Below are positions 1 to 10,400 of a stretch of 64,000 nt of DNA, piece by piece. The position numbers and the translations under genes were made by a program. The DNA comes from CBDHGY01 sp965263325. GTDB taxonomy: Bacteria > Pseudomonadota > Alphaproteobacteria > Caulobacterales > Hyphomonadaceae. Numbering within the stretch: position 1 is the first letter of the stretch; every line of letters begins with the position of its first letter. The stretch covers positions 930,001 through 994,000 of the forward strand of contig CBDHGY010000002.1 in NCBI GenBank assembly GCA_965263325.1. Reading direction: 5' to 3'. Below the pieces are notes generated by a model. It saw nothing but the letters and a program-made list of their open reading frames with translations, had not been told where the DNA came from and made no database searches.

Positions 1-580
1 CGACATATCCTTTTAAGTGATAAGTCGGATCAACGACGTAAATCTCGTAAAATCGCTCCGGAATCTCTTCCGGGTGTGTCCGTGCGTGATCAATGACATG
101 CCCCACACTCCAGTACTCAGGTGCGGCGATAAACTCGCGCATCATCAGACGGCCAGCTGAATCTTCTTCGTAGGACAGGCCTTGCTCAAGCACCGCCCGC
201 TCGGCGGGGGCAAGATCATCCAAAATGCGTTCGCGCCGCCCATCCTCAAGATCCTCGAGGATGGTGGTCGCATCATCTGATTCCAACTCATCGAGCGCCA
301 CTGCAACCGCCGCGTCCGGCAGTACCTCAACGGCATCCTCTCGGTATTCATCGCGCAGTTCGATCAGAATTTCGGGTGGCAGTTCCCCGCCAAGCAGCTC
401 CACCGCTTCTGCGAAATCATCCCCTGAGAGCTGCTCCAGCGCATCAGCCGCATCAGCCGGATGCAATCGGCTTAGCGTGCGGCTCAACCAACGCACATCT
501 GCGTCTGCGACCGCCTCGGCGACGTCGGAAACGAGTATATCTGCGAGTGTATCTTCTAAAGGCGTATCAATTCCGTCCAC
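1..580 (-). CDS. mgtE: Magnesium transporter MgtE, N-terminal part (cut by left window edge)
   Basis: This is the first 193 residues of an MgtE-type magnesium channel; the rest lies outside the window. The translation shows the acidic helical repeat domain typical of MgtE_N, with segments such as LHPADAADALEQL and ILEDLEDGRRERILDDL. It continues into the SYEEDSAGRLM stretch and the start of the first CBS domain (EIYVVDPTYHLKGYV). In the family these cytosolic domains sense Mg2+ and gate the membrane pore. The GTG at 578-580 was chosen because GGAG lies 8 bases upstream; an in-frame GTG at 587-589 is possible. Its upstream side faces the foreign-looking 0.6-11.9 kb block. Confidence 0.88.
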   Translation of the reverse strand, partial: MDGIDTPLEDTLADILVSDVAEAVADADVRWLSRTLSRLHPADAADALEQLSGDDFAEAVELLGGELPPEILIELRDEYREDAVEVLPDAAVAVALDELESDDATTILEDLEDGRRERILDDLAPAERAVLEQGLSYEEDSAGRLMMREFIAAPEYWSVGHVIDHARTHPEEIPERFYEIYVVDPTYHLKGYV

Positions 581-676
581 AATGTTCACTCCAACGAATA
601 TGGAACAATGTCACTAAACCGACATTTTTTACTTAATCAGCAAACCACTAATTATTCTTAGCTTGCGCAGTCATCG

Positions 677-2905
677 TTAATCTCTCAACGAATTCCACTC
701 CAGCCAATTAGCCAGCCATCGAATGAAGAGAAATAACAAGATGGACAATCCCAACGCAGCGCAGACTTGCGATATACTCTCAAGCTGAATGTTCCAAAAG
801 GAATGACTCCCCGCAGAAACCACATCAAGTTCTCGCAAAGACGCGGCGAGAAAATTTCCAGTTGGTTCAGCGAGTACCGCTGCCGGAGTAATAGCAAAGC
901 CCAATTGAAATAAAAGACGCTCGATTCCGATGCTTCTGGCACGTAGCAGGTTTTGAAGATCGCTCAACATTCCTTCGACAATAGCCGTATAGTTTCGAGT
1001 GCGAATATCCAAATTCCAGGCATCCTCCAAATGGCTCAGTATTTTGATGGCAGATGGGCTTTTGTTAAAATCTGAATATTTCTCACCGAGAGCGCTTACA
1101 AATTGTCTATCAGCTGTCTTCAAACGAACGCGTAACTTTACAACCGCTGACATCAATCCTTCGATGTCTGTTTGGTTTAGTCTTTTCAGAGACGATGACC
1201 GCTTCTTCTTTCCTTTTTTACTTCCCTCATTTGCATTTACAATTTCAGAGTACCGCGCCTCCAGCTTTGTGATTGAGCTGGCTATTTCGTCGAGAATTTC
1301 TGCTTGAGATGCACTGGCACCAACAACTGCTTTCAAGAGCGACTTCTCGAGTGGCTGCATTTGCCAATCGTCGAATAGCACAACGCCGTCTTGAGTGATG
1401 GTTGCAAAGCCTCCACGGAGGGGAACAGTGGCATAGTCGCCATCGCGGTCGATGCCAGACGATGGTACCAAACCCGAAGCGCCGCCGTCTGGCTGAGTCA
1501 GTGAAGCGAGGAAGCGTTGGACTGTTGGTGTTCTTGTGGCTGAGCAATCCTCACTAATAACGCCTGCCCATTTTAAAGATACAATCTTCTTCCCATTTAC
1601 AACTTCAACAACCTGCCGATCGGCAAGCGATTGAAGCGAATACGGCTCTTCTGATTGATTAGGGACTACAGACCCGCTACCAGCATGCACCTTTATAGTT
1701 TTTACAGGATTGCAAACACCCCATACGATCTCGCGTAGCGCCTTCCATGACAGAAGAGTGCCACCTTTTATATTGGGTTGGCCATTTAGTGCGGGCAGAT
1801 GCCTCGGTTCCGCAAGAAACTGAAAATCTCCACCTCCATTCCACCAGGGCTCGTTCCATTTATTGTCTTCAACGCCAGGCAGATTTCGCGGCAAGTCCGA
1901 CGGTCGCTCTTCTCCTAGCTTCAGCCACTCCGCACACTCTGCGGCCTCAAAAGCCCTCCAAATAGGTTCGAGCGTTACTCCCGCGTCTGGATTGGCCGAA
2001 ACTACATATCGATTTCCAGCTTTACTGTATCTGCGAAATGAGAAGGCAACATCAAATCCGCGCTTCAATGGTGCGTTAATTTTATCATTACGATAGAAGA
2101 CTTTTGCGGCACCTGTTGGATCATTCTCTTCAAAGATAAGAGCATCAACTAATCGATATCGATCAGCGGACGATTTTAGCGGAAGACGTAGTTGGATAAT
2201 CTCGGCATGTTCCAACCAAGAGTGATACAGCACTTCCTCTCTTTCGAGCGCAGCTAGAAACGACCGATGTTCTGAACTAGTCGCCGACAAAGGTATTTCA
2301 TTTGGTGCAAACCCTTTAATGAGACAGTGTGTTATGAACCTCGCGGCAGATAACCACGCGCGCCCCATTTCGTATTCGTCCAAACCGGTTCTTGTTGACT
2401 CAAAGTAAGCATGAACACCTGCAGCGTGAAGCGCGCACCAACTTTGCTCTGGCCTACCCGTAATATTACCAAGTGATTTCCAGACCTCCGCTGCTTCTAT
2501 CCATTCATTCAGCTTAAGCGAGTCGAACTCTCCGCCCATCTTTCGGATCAAAAAAATTACCAGTGCCAAAACGGAATCGGGTGAAGCGTCATTCGCTACG
2601 ATTGTTGAGGATGTAAGGAATTGAAACGCATTTTCAGGAGAAGGTAATTCGCCACCTTGCCGATCCAACTTTACCGAAAGCGCGATCGCCGAGATGGTTC
2701 GAAAACTTGGAGTATTACTTGGCTGAGATTCGTTGAAGTACTCGCGAACAAACACAAGTCCGGATGAATTTTTTGCCCCTACTCCAATCCCAACTTCATT
2801 CGAATGGATTAGCACTTCACTACCGCTGCCTTCGTCAGGCTGGCGGACTATGAGAGACTCGAGATCGTTTAAAATTACATACAGTTGCCGTAATGTATCG
2901 GTCAT
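677..2905 (-). CDS. Unknown protein with C-terminal membrane segments, last gene of a four-gene system
   Basis: I do not recognise this 742-residue protein. Most of it is soluble, with no catalytic motif I can name. Residues about 540-630 hold a long helical, charged part including a GSKKGKKKRSSSLKR linker. A further long helix follows (HLEDAWNLDIRTRNYTAIVE), then two hydrophobic stretches near the end: one around LLFQLGFAITPAAVLA and a stronger one around VCAALGLSILLFLFIRWLANWL. This layout recalls CorA-like channels, but there is no GMN motif, so that is only a resemblance. It starts 51 bases after the radical-SAM-like gene, with GGGAG 6 bases before its ATG. Sitting last and at the membrane, it could be the effector of the system; this is inference. 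Confidence 0.75.
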   Translation of the reverse strand: MTDTLRQLYVILNDLESLIVRQPDEGSGSEVLIHSNEVGIGVGAKNSSGLVFVREYFNESQPSNTPSFRTISAIALSVKLDRQGGELPSPENAFQFLTSSTIVANDASPDSVLALVIFLIRKMGGEFDSLKLNEWIEAAEVWKSLGNITGRPEQSWCALHAAGVHAYFESTRTGLDEYEMGRAWLSAARFITHCLIKGFAPNEIPLSATSSEHRSFLAALEREEVLYHSWLEHAEIIQLRLPLKSSADRYRLVDALIFEENDPTGAAKVFYRNDKINAPLKRGFDVAFSFRRYSKAGNRYVVSANPDAGVTLEPIWRAFEAAECAEWLKLGEERPSDLPRNLPGVEDNKWNEPWWNGGGDFQFLAEPRHLPALNGQPNIKGGTLLSWKALREIVWGVCNPVKTIKVHAGSGSVVPNQSEEPYSLQSLADRQVVEVVNGKKIVSLKWAGVISEDCSATRTPTVQRFLASLTQPDGGASGLVPSSGIDRDGDYATVPLRGGFATITQDGVVLFDDWQMQPLEKSLLKAVVGASASQAEILDEIASSITKLEARYSEIVNANEGSKKGKKKRSSSLKRLNQTDIEGLMSAVVKLRVRLKTADRQFVSALGEKYSDFNKSPSAIKILSHLEDAWNLDIRTRNYTAIVEGMLSDLQNLLRARSIGIERLLFQLGFAITPAAVLAEPTGNFLAASLRELDVVSAGSHSFWNIQLESISQVCAALGLSILLFLFIRWLANWLEWNSLRD

Positions 2906-2956
2906 CGGCGTCTCCCAGAATACATGGCAAAAGCATAACCAATTGGATCAACTTGC

Positions 2957-4438
2957 CTAGCCTTCAACCGCGAATTCACCAAACCTGTTATAATATTGTA
3001 ACTCAGCAATTGCAGACTCATTTGCGGCGTTTTGAAAAGAACCACCTTCCACAGCAAGTCCCTCATCGTTGAGACCGAAGTGAAGCTTCACGCGACCGGT
3101 GCTTAGTTGCTTTAGCGAGCCCACAAGCAAATTCAGGTCAGGCGGGGTAAATCGTCCACTTTTTAAAGCTAACTCTAGATCGGTACCGACAGCTGCATAG
3201 GTCGGATTAACATGAAGCAACACAGGGGTATTAAACTCGACAGAAAGTTCATCGAAAAACCCAATCGCTTGCTTTAAATCGGCAAAGGCCTCGAGGTCTG
3301 ACATGCCAGGAACCCCTTTATACATGAAGTAACATCTTAGTTTACCTCTTGCGGTTCCGATCTGTTCAACAGCCGTTACCATCGCCCTGTTGGACAGCCC
3401 TTTTTTCATAATACGATTACGAAGCTTCTCATCAAAAATCTCAACGCCAAGCGAGATCTCAAAACTTACATCTTCTCTACCGCTCAGCCGGATGGCGTTT
3501 GCAACAGCTTCTAGTTTTGTTGGTGAAATAAATTCCGCACGCGTTTCCAGAGAGACAGTATGCAAACGCGGCATTTTCGCTAACGCTACTTGAACTGCGT
3601 GCAACAAAACAGACTGCGGAAAAGTGGGTTCATCTAAAACGCTTCCATTGTTGGAAATCACCAAAGTTCGAATATCTGAAAGCTCTTCTTCGCTAATCGC
3701 CCTGTGGAATACGTAATCTGTTTGTTCTATCAAATCATACGGTCGAATAACGGACTCGGAAGACAAATCTGGCAGCGCGCATCCAAGGCATTGTCGAAAG
3801 GTACAGGGCGGAGAGAAGTATACAATAAAAGCCACTTTTCCTCCGATCATATTATCGGTCCAATATTGAATTGGTCGACTCTTCGGCTGAAAGTGACGGA
3901 CGATTATAGGCGTTGGTTCGGGTTGCCGATTGGGCACTTCTAAATCGCACGATTTCAAAACATCATGAACGGAGTTCGTGGTGAGAGTTTCAAGTGCCAG
4001 TATCAGAAAATCCCGAGTGGCTGCCGACCTCATATGGGCGTGCAACGTCGTAAGCGTATTCTCGCCTGGAAGCTGTTTTGAGAACCCTTCCTTATTTTCA
4101 ACAATGAATCGTGTGATAGTTGGCGCGGTATCCACCCCCAGTTTCTTGAAAAGCGTCCAGTCTGCGATCGCTGCCGCAATCACTCGGAATAGAAAGTCAT
4201 TATTGCTAGATTGTTGAAACGTCTCGCTGGATTTCAACCGCTCACAGACTTCTTCAAGCACGTAGATCGCCGCATCTGTCAGAGACGTTATTTTGGTTAG
4301 AGGTGTATTTGACCCAGACAAACCATCCAAATATTTACTCTCATCAAACGGCCTGAGCATGACATCTTCGTTGACGTGCAGTAGCGGAGCATTCATTTCA
4401 CGAAGCATCCTGCGAACTAAATTAGATTTTGCTTGCAT
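2957..4438 (-). CDS. Radical-SAM-like protein with unusual CX4CX2C cluster motif
   Basis: This 493-residue protein resembles Elp3-type radical SAM enzymes, which use a 4Fe-4S cluster to cleave S-adenosylmethionine. After about 190 residues of unknown N-terminal sequence comes FSPPCTFRQCLGC, a cysteine triad spaced CX4CX2C rather than the usual CX3CX2C. Downstream are the strands expected of the partial TIM barrel: RTLVISNNGSVLD, TVSLETRAEFIS, ISLGVEIFDEKLRNRIMKKG and RCYFMYKGVPG. The segment with LGVE followed by a KKG turn is a hallmark of the Elp3-like group. The gene starts 14 bases after the stop of the upstream gene, so the two are very likely co-transcribed. The substrate is unknown. 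The fold assignment is fairly firm; that the cluster binds is inferred. Confidence 0.75.
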   Translation of the reverse strand: MQAKSNLVRRMLREMNAPLLHVNEDVMLRPFDESKYLDGLSGSNTPLTKITSLTDAAIYVLEEVCERLKSSETFQQSSNNDFLFRVIAAAIADWTLFKKLGVDTAPTITRFIVENKEGFSKQLPGENTLTTLHAHMRSAATRDFLILALETLTTNSVHDVLKSCDLEVPNRQPEPTPIIVRHFQPKSRPIQYWTDNMIGGKVAFIVYFSPPCTFRQCLGCALPDLSSESVIRPYDLIEQTDYVFHRAISEEELSDIRTLVISNNGSVLDEPTFPQSVLLHAVQVALAKMPRLHTVSLETRAEFISPTKLEAVANAIRLSGREDVSFEISLGVEIFDEKLRNRIMKKGLSNRAMVTAVEQIGTARGKLRCYFMYKGVPGMSDLEAFADLKQAIGFFDELSVEFNTPVLLHVNPTYAAVGTDLELALKSGRFTPPDLNLLVGSLKQLSTGRVKLHFGLNDEGLAVEGGSFQNAANESAIAELQYYNRFGEFAVEG

Positions 4439-4452
4439 ATTTTCTTAAGAGC

Positions 4453-7449
4453 TCAGAGAACTTCCAATTCGAGACCTTCTGATGTTATGCGACTAAACGA
4501 CAATTTGCCAGCAAGAGCTCCGGGGTTTCCCAAGGTGTATACGCTATAAACCTCGTTGCGGACTTTCTCCACCCGCAAAAATTCGTTTGCATAGTCTAGA
4601 GGCGACTCCAAGTGTGATCTCAACTTGAACCAACCTTCAGGAAGTGTACTCGCAAGCTTGAGCTCGCCAGCCGCCATCAGCAACCATTTCAAATTGAGCA
4701 CAAGCCCCTCTATTCCTAAAAGAAATAATTCCAGAAGCTGTGCACGCACCTTTGGCGTCAAAGTCGGCGTTACGTCCTTGTAATTGTTTCTTAAGTCTCC
4801 CACTAGAGATAAATAGTGATACCCGTCTGCGAATACGATGGGTCGTAAAAAGTGGTTCAATCCCGATCCTGCCTGCGCAAACGACATGACGAGGTCGGCA
4901 CCTATTGATCTCATACTACGATAAAAATACTTGCTTTCTGCTTCAATTTTATCTTGCTCCAGAGCATCAGCGGCTTCGTAGCCTACTGTGAACTCCGGTG
5001 AATATAATATATCGAATATGGTTTGTTCCACCGACAATTCGGAACCACGCTGTGACTGAAACTTGGTCAAGAAATCCTGTAACAAAGAGCGCACCATAGA
5101 GCTTTGACTCATGTCAGCCTGTTCTGACAAAAGTAAATAATTCAATCCATCGAGCCCCTCCCAAAGCGCATCGCGCTGCTCAGTCATTAGTGTCGAATTC
5201 GGTACAAAGTAATGGGAAACGCTGCTCGCCCTACGCCCTCTGATACGTCCAAGTAGAAGACCCGCTCCCTTGGCATTTCTAAGATCCTTTATATCCTTCT
5301 CAATAGCCTTGTGATCATTGTCTTTTTTAAACTTTGCCAGAGAGTTGAAGATGTAGCTAACTCGCAGAGCATTTCTTTGCAAACAGGTCACATTTTTCCA
5401 AAACTCTTCGTTGTCAGCTTCAAGTTGATTTCCAAACGAACGATCCAAAATAAGTGACAACAGATATGAAACTGGCTCCCTCCAACCGAGTGGCAAGCCG
5501 GTAATAATACTTTTCGTCCACTCGATACGCTCCTTATAGAATGACGCTCTTGCCTCAAGTCGGCTCAACGCAGATTGGCCATCAGTCATTAATGTCGCCA
5601 TATCAAGTTCGTTGCGGTGCGGAAAGAAATAGCGCCCGCCAACATCCCGAAGCATCCGGTTTAGCGCAGATGGGACTGGGAAGGCACCATGAGGCCAACG
5701 CAACGATTCAAATCCGAACCAATCAATATCATCTTGACCAGCAATCAGCTTTGCAACGGCTGGATTCAGTAAAAATGTTGATGCTTGTAAGAGATTATTT
5801 AGTACGTCAGCGCTGAAATAATTCTCCAGAAGCCGTTCATGTGTCTGTCGCACCTCTATAAAACGCTCTGCTAATTGACATGCGACGTCGAGACTATGTT
5901 TGCTCCAAGCCAAGATGTGGGGATTGGTTTCCGGCACAAGATCGTAGGGTGTTCTCCATGACTTTGATAACCAGGTGACCAGTGCGCGCGTAACCCATAC
6001 GGGATGAAATTCCTCCTGAGCTTCGAATATGGCATCTCCAATCTTTAGAAGCGAACCAATGGGTAATGGCTTGCCTTTCTCCAGTGCCTCACCCGCTGTC
6101 GACGCATCTGCGCTTTCTTCACGCTCCAAAAAGTCGTCAAGCGATCTACAGAATTCCATCGAAACCTCGAATGGATCAGAAATTTCTTCAGCCACTTGAG
6201 TCGCCTCGAGCAAGAATGCCCAATGTACCGGCTCAACGAGCAGCTCGGGATGGGCAAGATAGGTCGATCCAACACGTGCGTTTGACTTTCCATGTTCGAC
6301 TAGCATTTTCTGCAATACAAACCGACTTGTTCTGCGAAGTAGTTCCTCACGAGCCAGCTTATCGTGCAGTCGAGTAACAGGCAGGTCATCATGGTAGATG
6401 CCCGGAACTGCTGCTAGTTCAAATAGTAACGCATCTGCGCTTTCGTCAGGCGGAATAATAAAGACGGTTTGGCAACGCTGAAAACGAGAAAGACACGTTC
6501 GAATTAACTCTTTCTCAGATATGCGTGATCCAGATTCGGCTCTCGCTCTTAACTGTTGATCTCCGTGCAGTCGCAAAACCAAAATATACTTTTCGGGAGC
6601 ATCCGATATTCGATTCAGATCACTCTCTCTTAGTGTCTTAGAGTCTAAGTAGACGATAATGCGATGACGCAAGCGAGGTTGGCTATCCGCAATTAGAGAA
6701 ACGCATTGTAGGATAAATTCTTCGCTATGTGCTCTTGGTGTTCGCAGCGCGATTCTGTTGGTGGCTCCGGCAAATTCTGATTTTAGCTCCCAGCGTTCCG
6801 CGAAATCTCGATGAGCACCGAAGAAAGGAAAATAAGAAAGAGCGAACTTCGATGCCATGTCTGACATGCCAGCAAGACAACCAAACCTCTGAACAATTGG
6901 TTTTATATCCAACCAACTTATATTCGATCGATACTCTTCTAGGATAAATCTAGCGGCTTCAGAGGGCATGACGGCCCCTCGCCCATTACGTATCTTCTTG
7001 AAGTATGGGATCCGTTCCAATCCACTTAAAGAAAGCTCATGGGAATTCTCACTTGATGAACTCAAAAAGACGAAAGGTATTCCTGCCTCTGTCAGCAGTT
7101 CCGCCGCGAGAATCCCGTTGCTCATTCGCGGTTCATGCTGCGGGGTATAGTTTTCGGGCAAGAGATCTGGCGACGGACTCTCTGCCGGAACACTAAGATC
7201 AACAACCGCCATCATGAAACGATCTTCCTTGTCATCGCCTTGACAATAATCGTCTACTACCTCTCGAATACCTGCCAAAGATGTCACCGGCTCAAGATCT
7301 AGATTAAGCAGGCGATAGATTCTGTGATCTGTTTCTCCAAACGTTTTTTGCCAGGATGCCAAGTCCGTTTGTTCTCCGAGAAATTCGGGATCCAGAAAGT
7401 TGTCATCGAGCCACAGCATTGTGCCGCGCGTGTAGGCGCTAGTAATCAT
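4453..7449 (-). CDS. Large protein with receiver-like N-terminal domain
   Basis: The first 150 or so residues look like a two-component receiver domain: an acidic pair in LWLDD (D15, D16), a likely phosphoacceptor Asp in AVVDLSVP (D84), a Ser run in FVFLSSSSE (about 130-133) and a Lys in PYFKK (about 151). The spacing is longer than in a standard receiver, with insertions around residues 17-60 and 90-108. The remaining 850 residues are soluble, partly helical and unrecognised; I see no DNA-binding domain. The start overlaps the end of the hybrid kinase gene by 11 bases, with GGAG 9 bases upstream, implying translational coupling. The natural reading is a phosphorelay partner of that kinase, not a transcription factor. 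Confidence 0.8.
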   Translation of the reverse strand: MITSAYTRGTMLWLDDNFLDPEFLGEQTDLASWQKTFGETDHRIYRLLNLDLEPVTSLAGIREVVDDYCQGDDKEDRFMMAVVDLSVPAESPSPDLLPENYTPQHEPRMSNGILAAELLTEAGIPFVFLSSSSENSHELSLSGLERIPYFKKIRNGRGAVMPSEAARFILEEYRSNISWLDIKPIVQRFGCLAGMSDMASKFALSYFPFFGAHRDFAERWELKSEFAGATNRIALRTPRAHSEEFILQCVSLIADSQPRLRHRIIVYLDSKTLRESDLNRISDAPEKYILVLRLHGDQQLRARAESGSRISEKELIRTCLSRFQRCQTVFIIPPDESADALLFELAAVPGIYHDDLPVTRLHDKLAREELLRRTSRFVLQKMLVEHGKSNARVGSTYLAHPELLVEPVHWAFLLEATQVAEEISDPFEVSMEFCRSLDDFLEREESADASTAGEALEKGKPLPIGSLLKIGDAIFEAQEEFHPVWVTRALVTWLSKSWRTPYDLVPETNPHILAWSKHSLDVACQLAERFIEVRQTHERLLENYFSADVLNNLLQASTFLLNPAVAKLIAGQDDIDWFGFESLRWPHGAFPVPSALNRMLRDVGGRYFFPHRNELDMATLMTDGQSALSRLEARASFYKERIEWTKSIITGLPLGWREPVSYLLSLILDRSFGNQLEADNEEFWKNVTCLQRNALRVSYIFNSLAKFKKDNDHKAIEKDIKDLRNAKGAGLLLGRIRGRRASSVSHYFVPNSTLMTEQRDALWEGLDGLNYLLLSEQADMSQSSMVRSLLQDFLTKFQSQRGSELSVEQTIFDILYSPEFTVGYEAADALEQDKIEAESKYFYRSMRSIGADLVMSFAQAGSGLNHFLRPIVFADGYHYLSLVGDLRNNYKDVTPTLTPKVRAQLLELFLLGIEGLVLNLKWLLMAAGELKLASTLPEGWFKLRSHLESPLDYANEFLRVEKVRNEVYSVYTLGNPGALAGKLSFSRITSEGLELEVL

Positions 7450-10400
7450 TCTCTATCACTCCGATCACCTTCATGGCCGCCACCAAAGACCCGACCACAA
7501 GCTGCATTCGCGGCACATTTTCTGGTGCCGCATCCATCATTGCAATGAGCTTTAGATGGACTTGCTCAAATGCTTCACGAGTGGCATTTGCATCAAAAGA
7601 GGCCCGTGCCGCATCGAGTGATCGTTCTATCTCGCGTTTAGAGGCTTCGTCATCGCTCTCCAGAAACATGGATCGATCCAATCCTGCATAAATATCTGGC
7701 GAAATCGCCAGTAAATTCTGCAATCGAACGGTTAGCGACTGAAACTCCTCTGGAGGGGATGAAACCAAATTAAAAACATCATGTCGGGCCGTGGCGATTG
7801 GACCTGTACTTTCCCTTTTGATCTTGCTGATTAGACTTGCAAGTCGTCCTCGCCCTTGCGAAGCAATGACGGCATTGTTGTTCAGCAACCAGTACCTAAT
7901 GTTCGCACTATTCCACTCCGGGGTCTCAGGTAGAAGAAGTACGGTGCTTTTATGCCAGGTGGGGCTCCAGATAGACTTGGAACGATTGCTTATTGAAGCC
8001 GGGTCCTTCAATGGTGGCATCGAAAACCAATCACGCATCGCCGAAATCGGACTGTGTTCAGTCGCGTCTGCGTATATAAGTTTTTGTGCGTCAGCCGATG
8101 AGGAAGCACCGTACTTTTTTTCATATTCCCCTAGTTTGATAGATCGGTACTTAGCGCGTGCTTTATCCTGAGCATCCATAGTTTGGTTGTCTATTGGCTT
8201 GTGGGTCGGACTAGCGGCAAAGTAATCCGCTATTTTTTTAGCCAGCTCTTTAGCACCGTCGTTCATACCCAAGTTTTTATAGTCGATGATTACTGCTTGA
8301 TTTGCTGTAATGATTTCACTCGCCTGATCTTGCTCCACAACAGAGTATCCGGCGCCTAGCACAGTTTCCTCGTCTCCACCGCCATCCGTTAAGATGCGAC
8401 GCGCCTCGTTGGAACTGGCTCCTGAAGCGATCCAAATCGGAGGATAAGTACCGTCCTGGCGCGCGCGCTCTGCAAAACTCTCTAACGCGGTAAGTCCATA
8501 GACGGCCTCTCCTTGAATATTGGGATCACTTCGCGGTACATTTAGATCGGATATCAGAAGCTCCGGCATTGAGTGTCTAATTGTTGCCTCAAACTGCTCT
8601 AAAGTTTCAACAACCACTATGTTGAGATGCGGCGCACGAGACTGAATTTCTGAAAGTGTTTTGGCTCTGTGTTCCTCTTCATCCTCAAGTATCAGAACAT
8701 CAATCGATTGAACTTGAATTTCGACGTCAGATAATTCATCCGTGCTTTCGTTTGAATTTTGAGAGGTCAGAACGCCTTCTTCACCTGGAAGCTGAATACG
8801 AGCTTGGACGCGGTCAATTTCCGGACGATGGAAGTGGATATCTGCCCTGTTTCCAAGTCCATTTTTTAAGAGTTGACGACATGCAAATAGTCCGACGCCT
8901 GTCGATTTGGGTTTCGCGCTATTTTGCCCAACCTGTTTTGGTTGATCGGCAGTCATTTTATCCCAGACATCCTCGCTTATCGGCGCGGTTGTGTTCTCAA
9001 TTATGATATCTAGCGACCAGTCCTCTCTAACAATATCAAAGCTATGCTGCAAAATGAGTTTAACATCTGCAGGCTTGGGAGCATTTGGCATAACGGCCGC
9101 TTCGACCGCGTTCTTTAGACAAACGTCTATACACTCACGCACAGCAACGAGCGGCAGATTTAACCTCAAATCGGGCACAGAATTGAGTTCAATTTCGAAT
9201 TTTGGAATTACGATATTCTCGATGCCCAATGATGCCTGCATGTCGGTTGCCCAATCACTGACCCTCGCCTGAAAATCCCTCTTCAACTTCTCTAACGAAT
9301 TGTTCTGCAAGGTGTTTGAGGTTGGTTCAGCAATTGCGGAATCTGAAAACCAAATCGCGTCCAAATAACCTATTTCGCTGCTGAAGGGCCCAATCAATTG
9401 AAGCGAGGTTGTATCAAACCGAACGGCGCTCCGATAACCTTCCCACTGCGCCTCCAGCTCGTCGCGCTTATCGTCATCTACGACGAATGATTTAAATTTA
9501 TGAAGTAACCCATTGACGAGTGATTCCACGACATCGACTCGTTTTTCGAGGAAGTCCACTTCGCGATATTTATCGCGCAGCCTTTGTCGAATTACCATTT
9601 CCACTAGGAGCCGAAGATCTTCTCTTTCAGACTTGAGATCAGGAACGGACTTTTCGGGATCCTCATCTGCGATCAATATGAGCGTAAATCGATTTTCAGA
9701 AGGGTCGAGATAATAAGGTTCCTGGGCACCCACACCTGTGGAACTGTCTTTAACCGGACGCCGGTTCTTTTGCGCGAGTCTTGGCTCATATGAAATTAGC
9801 ACAACTTTCGACTTGCTTTGCCCGGCGCTCTGTTGGCTCCACTCACGATAGTTATCGCGAAGAACAGGTGGCAGCTTCATCGCATATTGGTCGAGATAGT
9901 GTTTGTTTATTGCGTGCAACAGTGGAAAGTCTTTGCGCAAATCTACTCTTTGCTCATATTCGAACATGATCCCCTCTTTAGAGAAGAACCTTCGCACGGC
10001 ATTTTCATTTTCGATTTGATCTCTCTCTGCCTTCGTTTCAGCCGGCTTGTCGCCATCTCTGACAATTAGCATAGCTTCAAGCGCCATATCTGCCGCCTGC
10101 GTCCACGGCCCCATAGACTTTGCTGCGATAGATCCTTGCTCCTCTAATTGAGCAGTTAGTCGGCTAAGCCCGCGCCCAAAAGATTGCTCGGAAAGACCAG
10201 TAATCCTGCTTGCTGCCAAATTTCCCAATCGGTCGCGACAAGCCATCATTTCCGTCCTGGAGACGATCGTTTTGCTGGTGACATCAAACTCAAGTTCAAT
10301 ATCTCGGCCCAAACGTTCAACTGACGTTCGTTGAACAAACCTGTCAGCGGGCGCAGTACTTTCCAGGGCCGCTTCCAGGACACGGATCAAAAGTTTTGGA

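Noticed and set aside
600..680. Attachment-site copy of the tRNA-Leu 3' end at the far side of the block
   Set aside because: No match to the last 20 or so bases of tRNA-Leu was found between mgtE and the first island gene.
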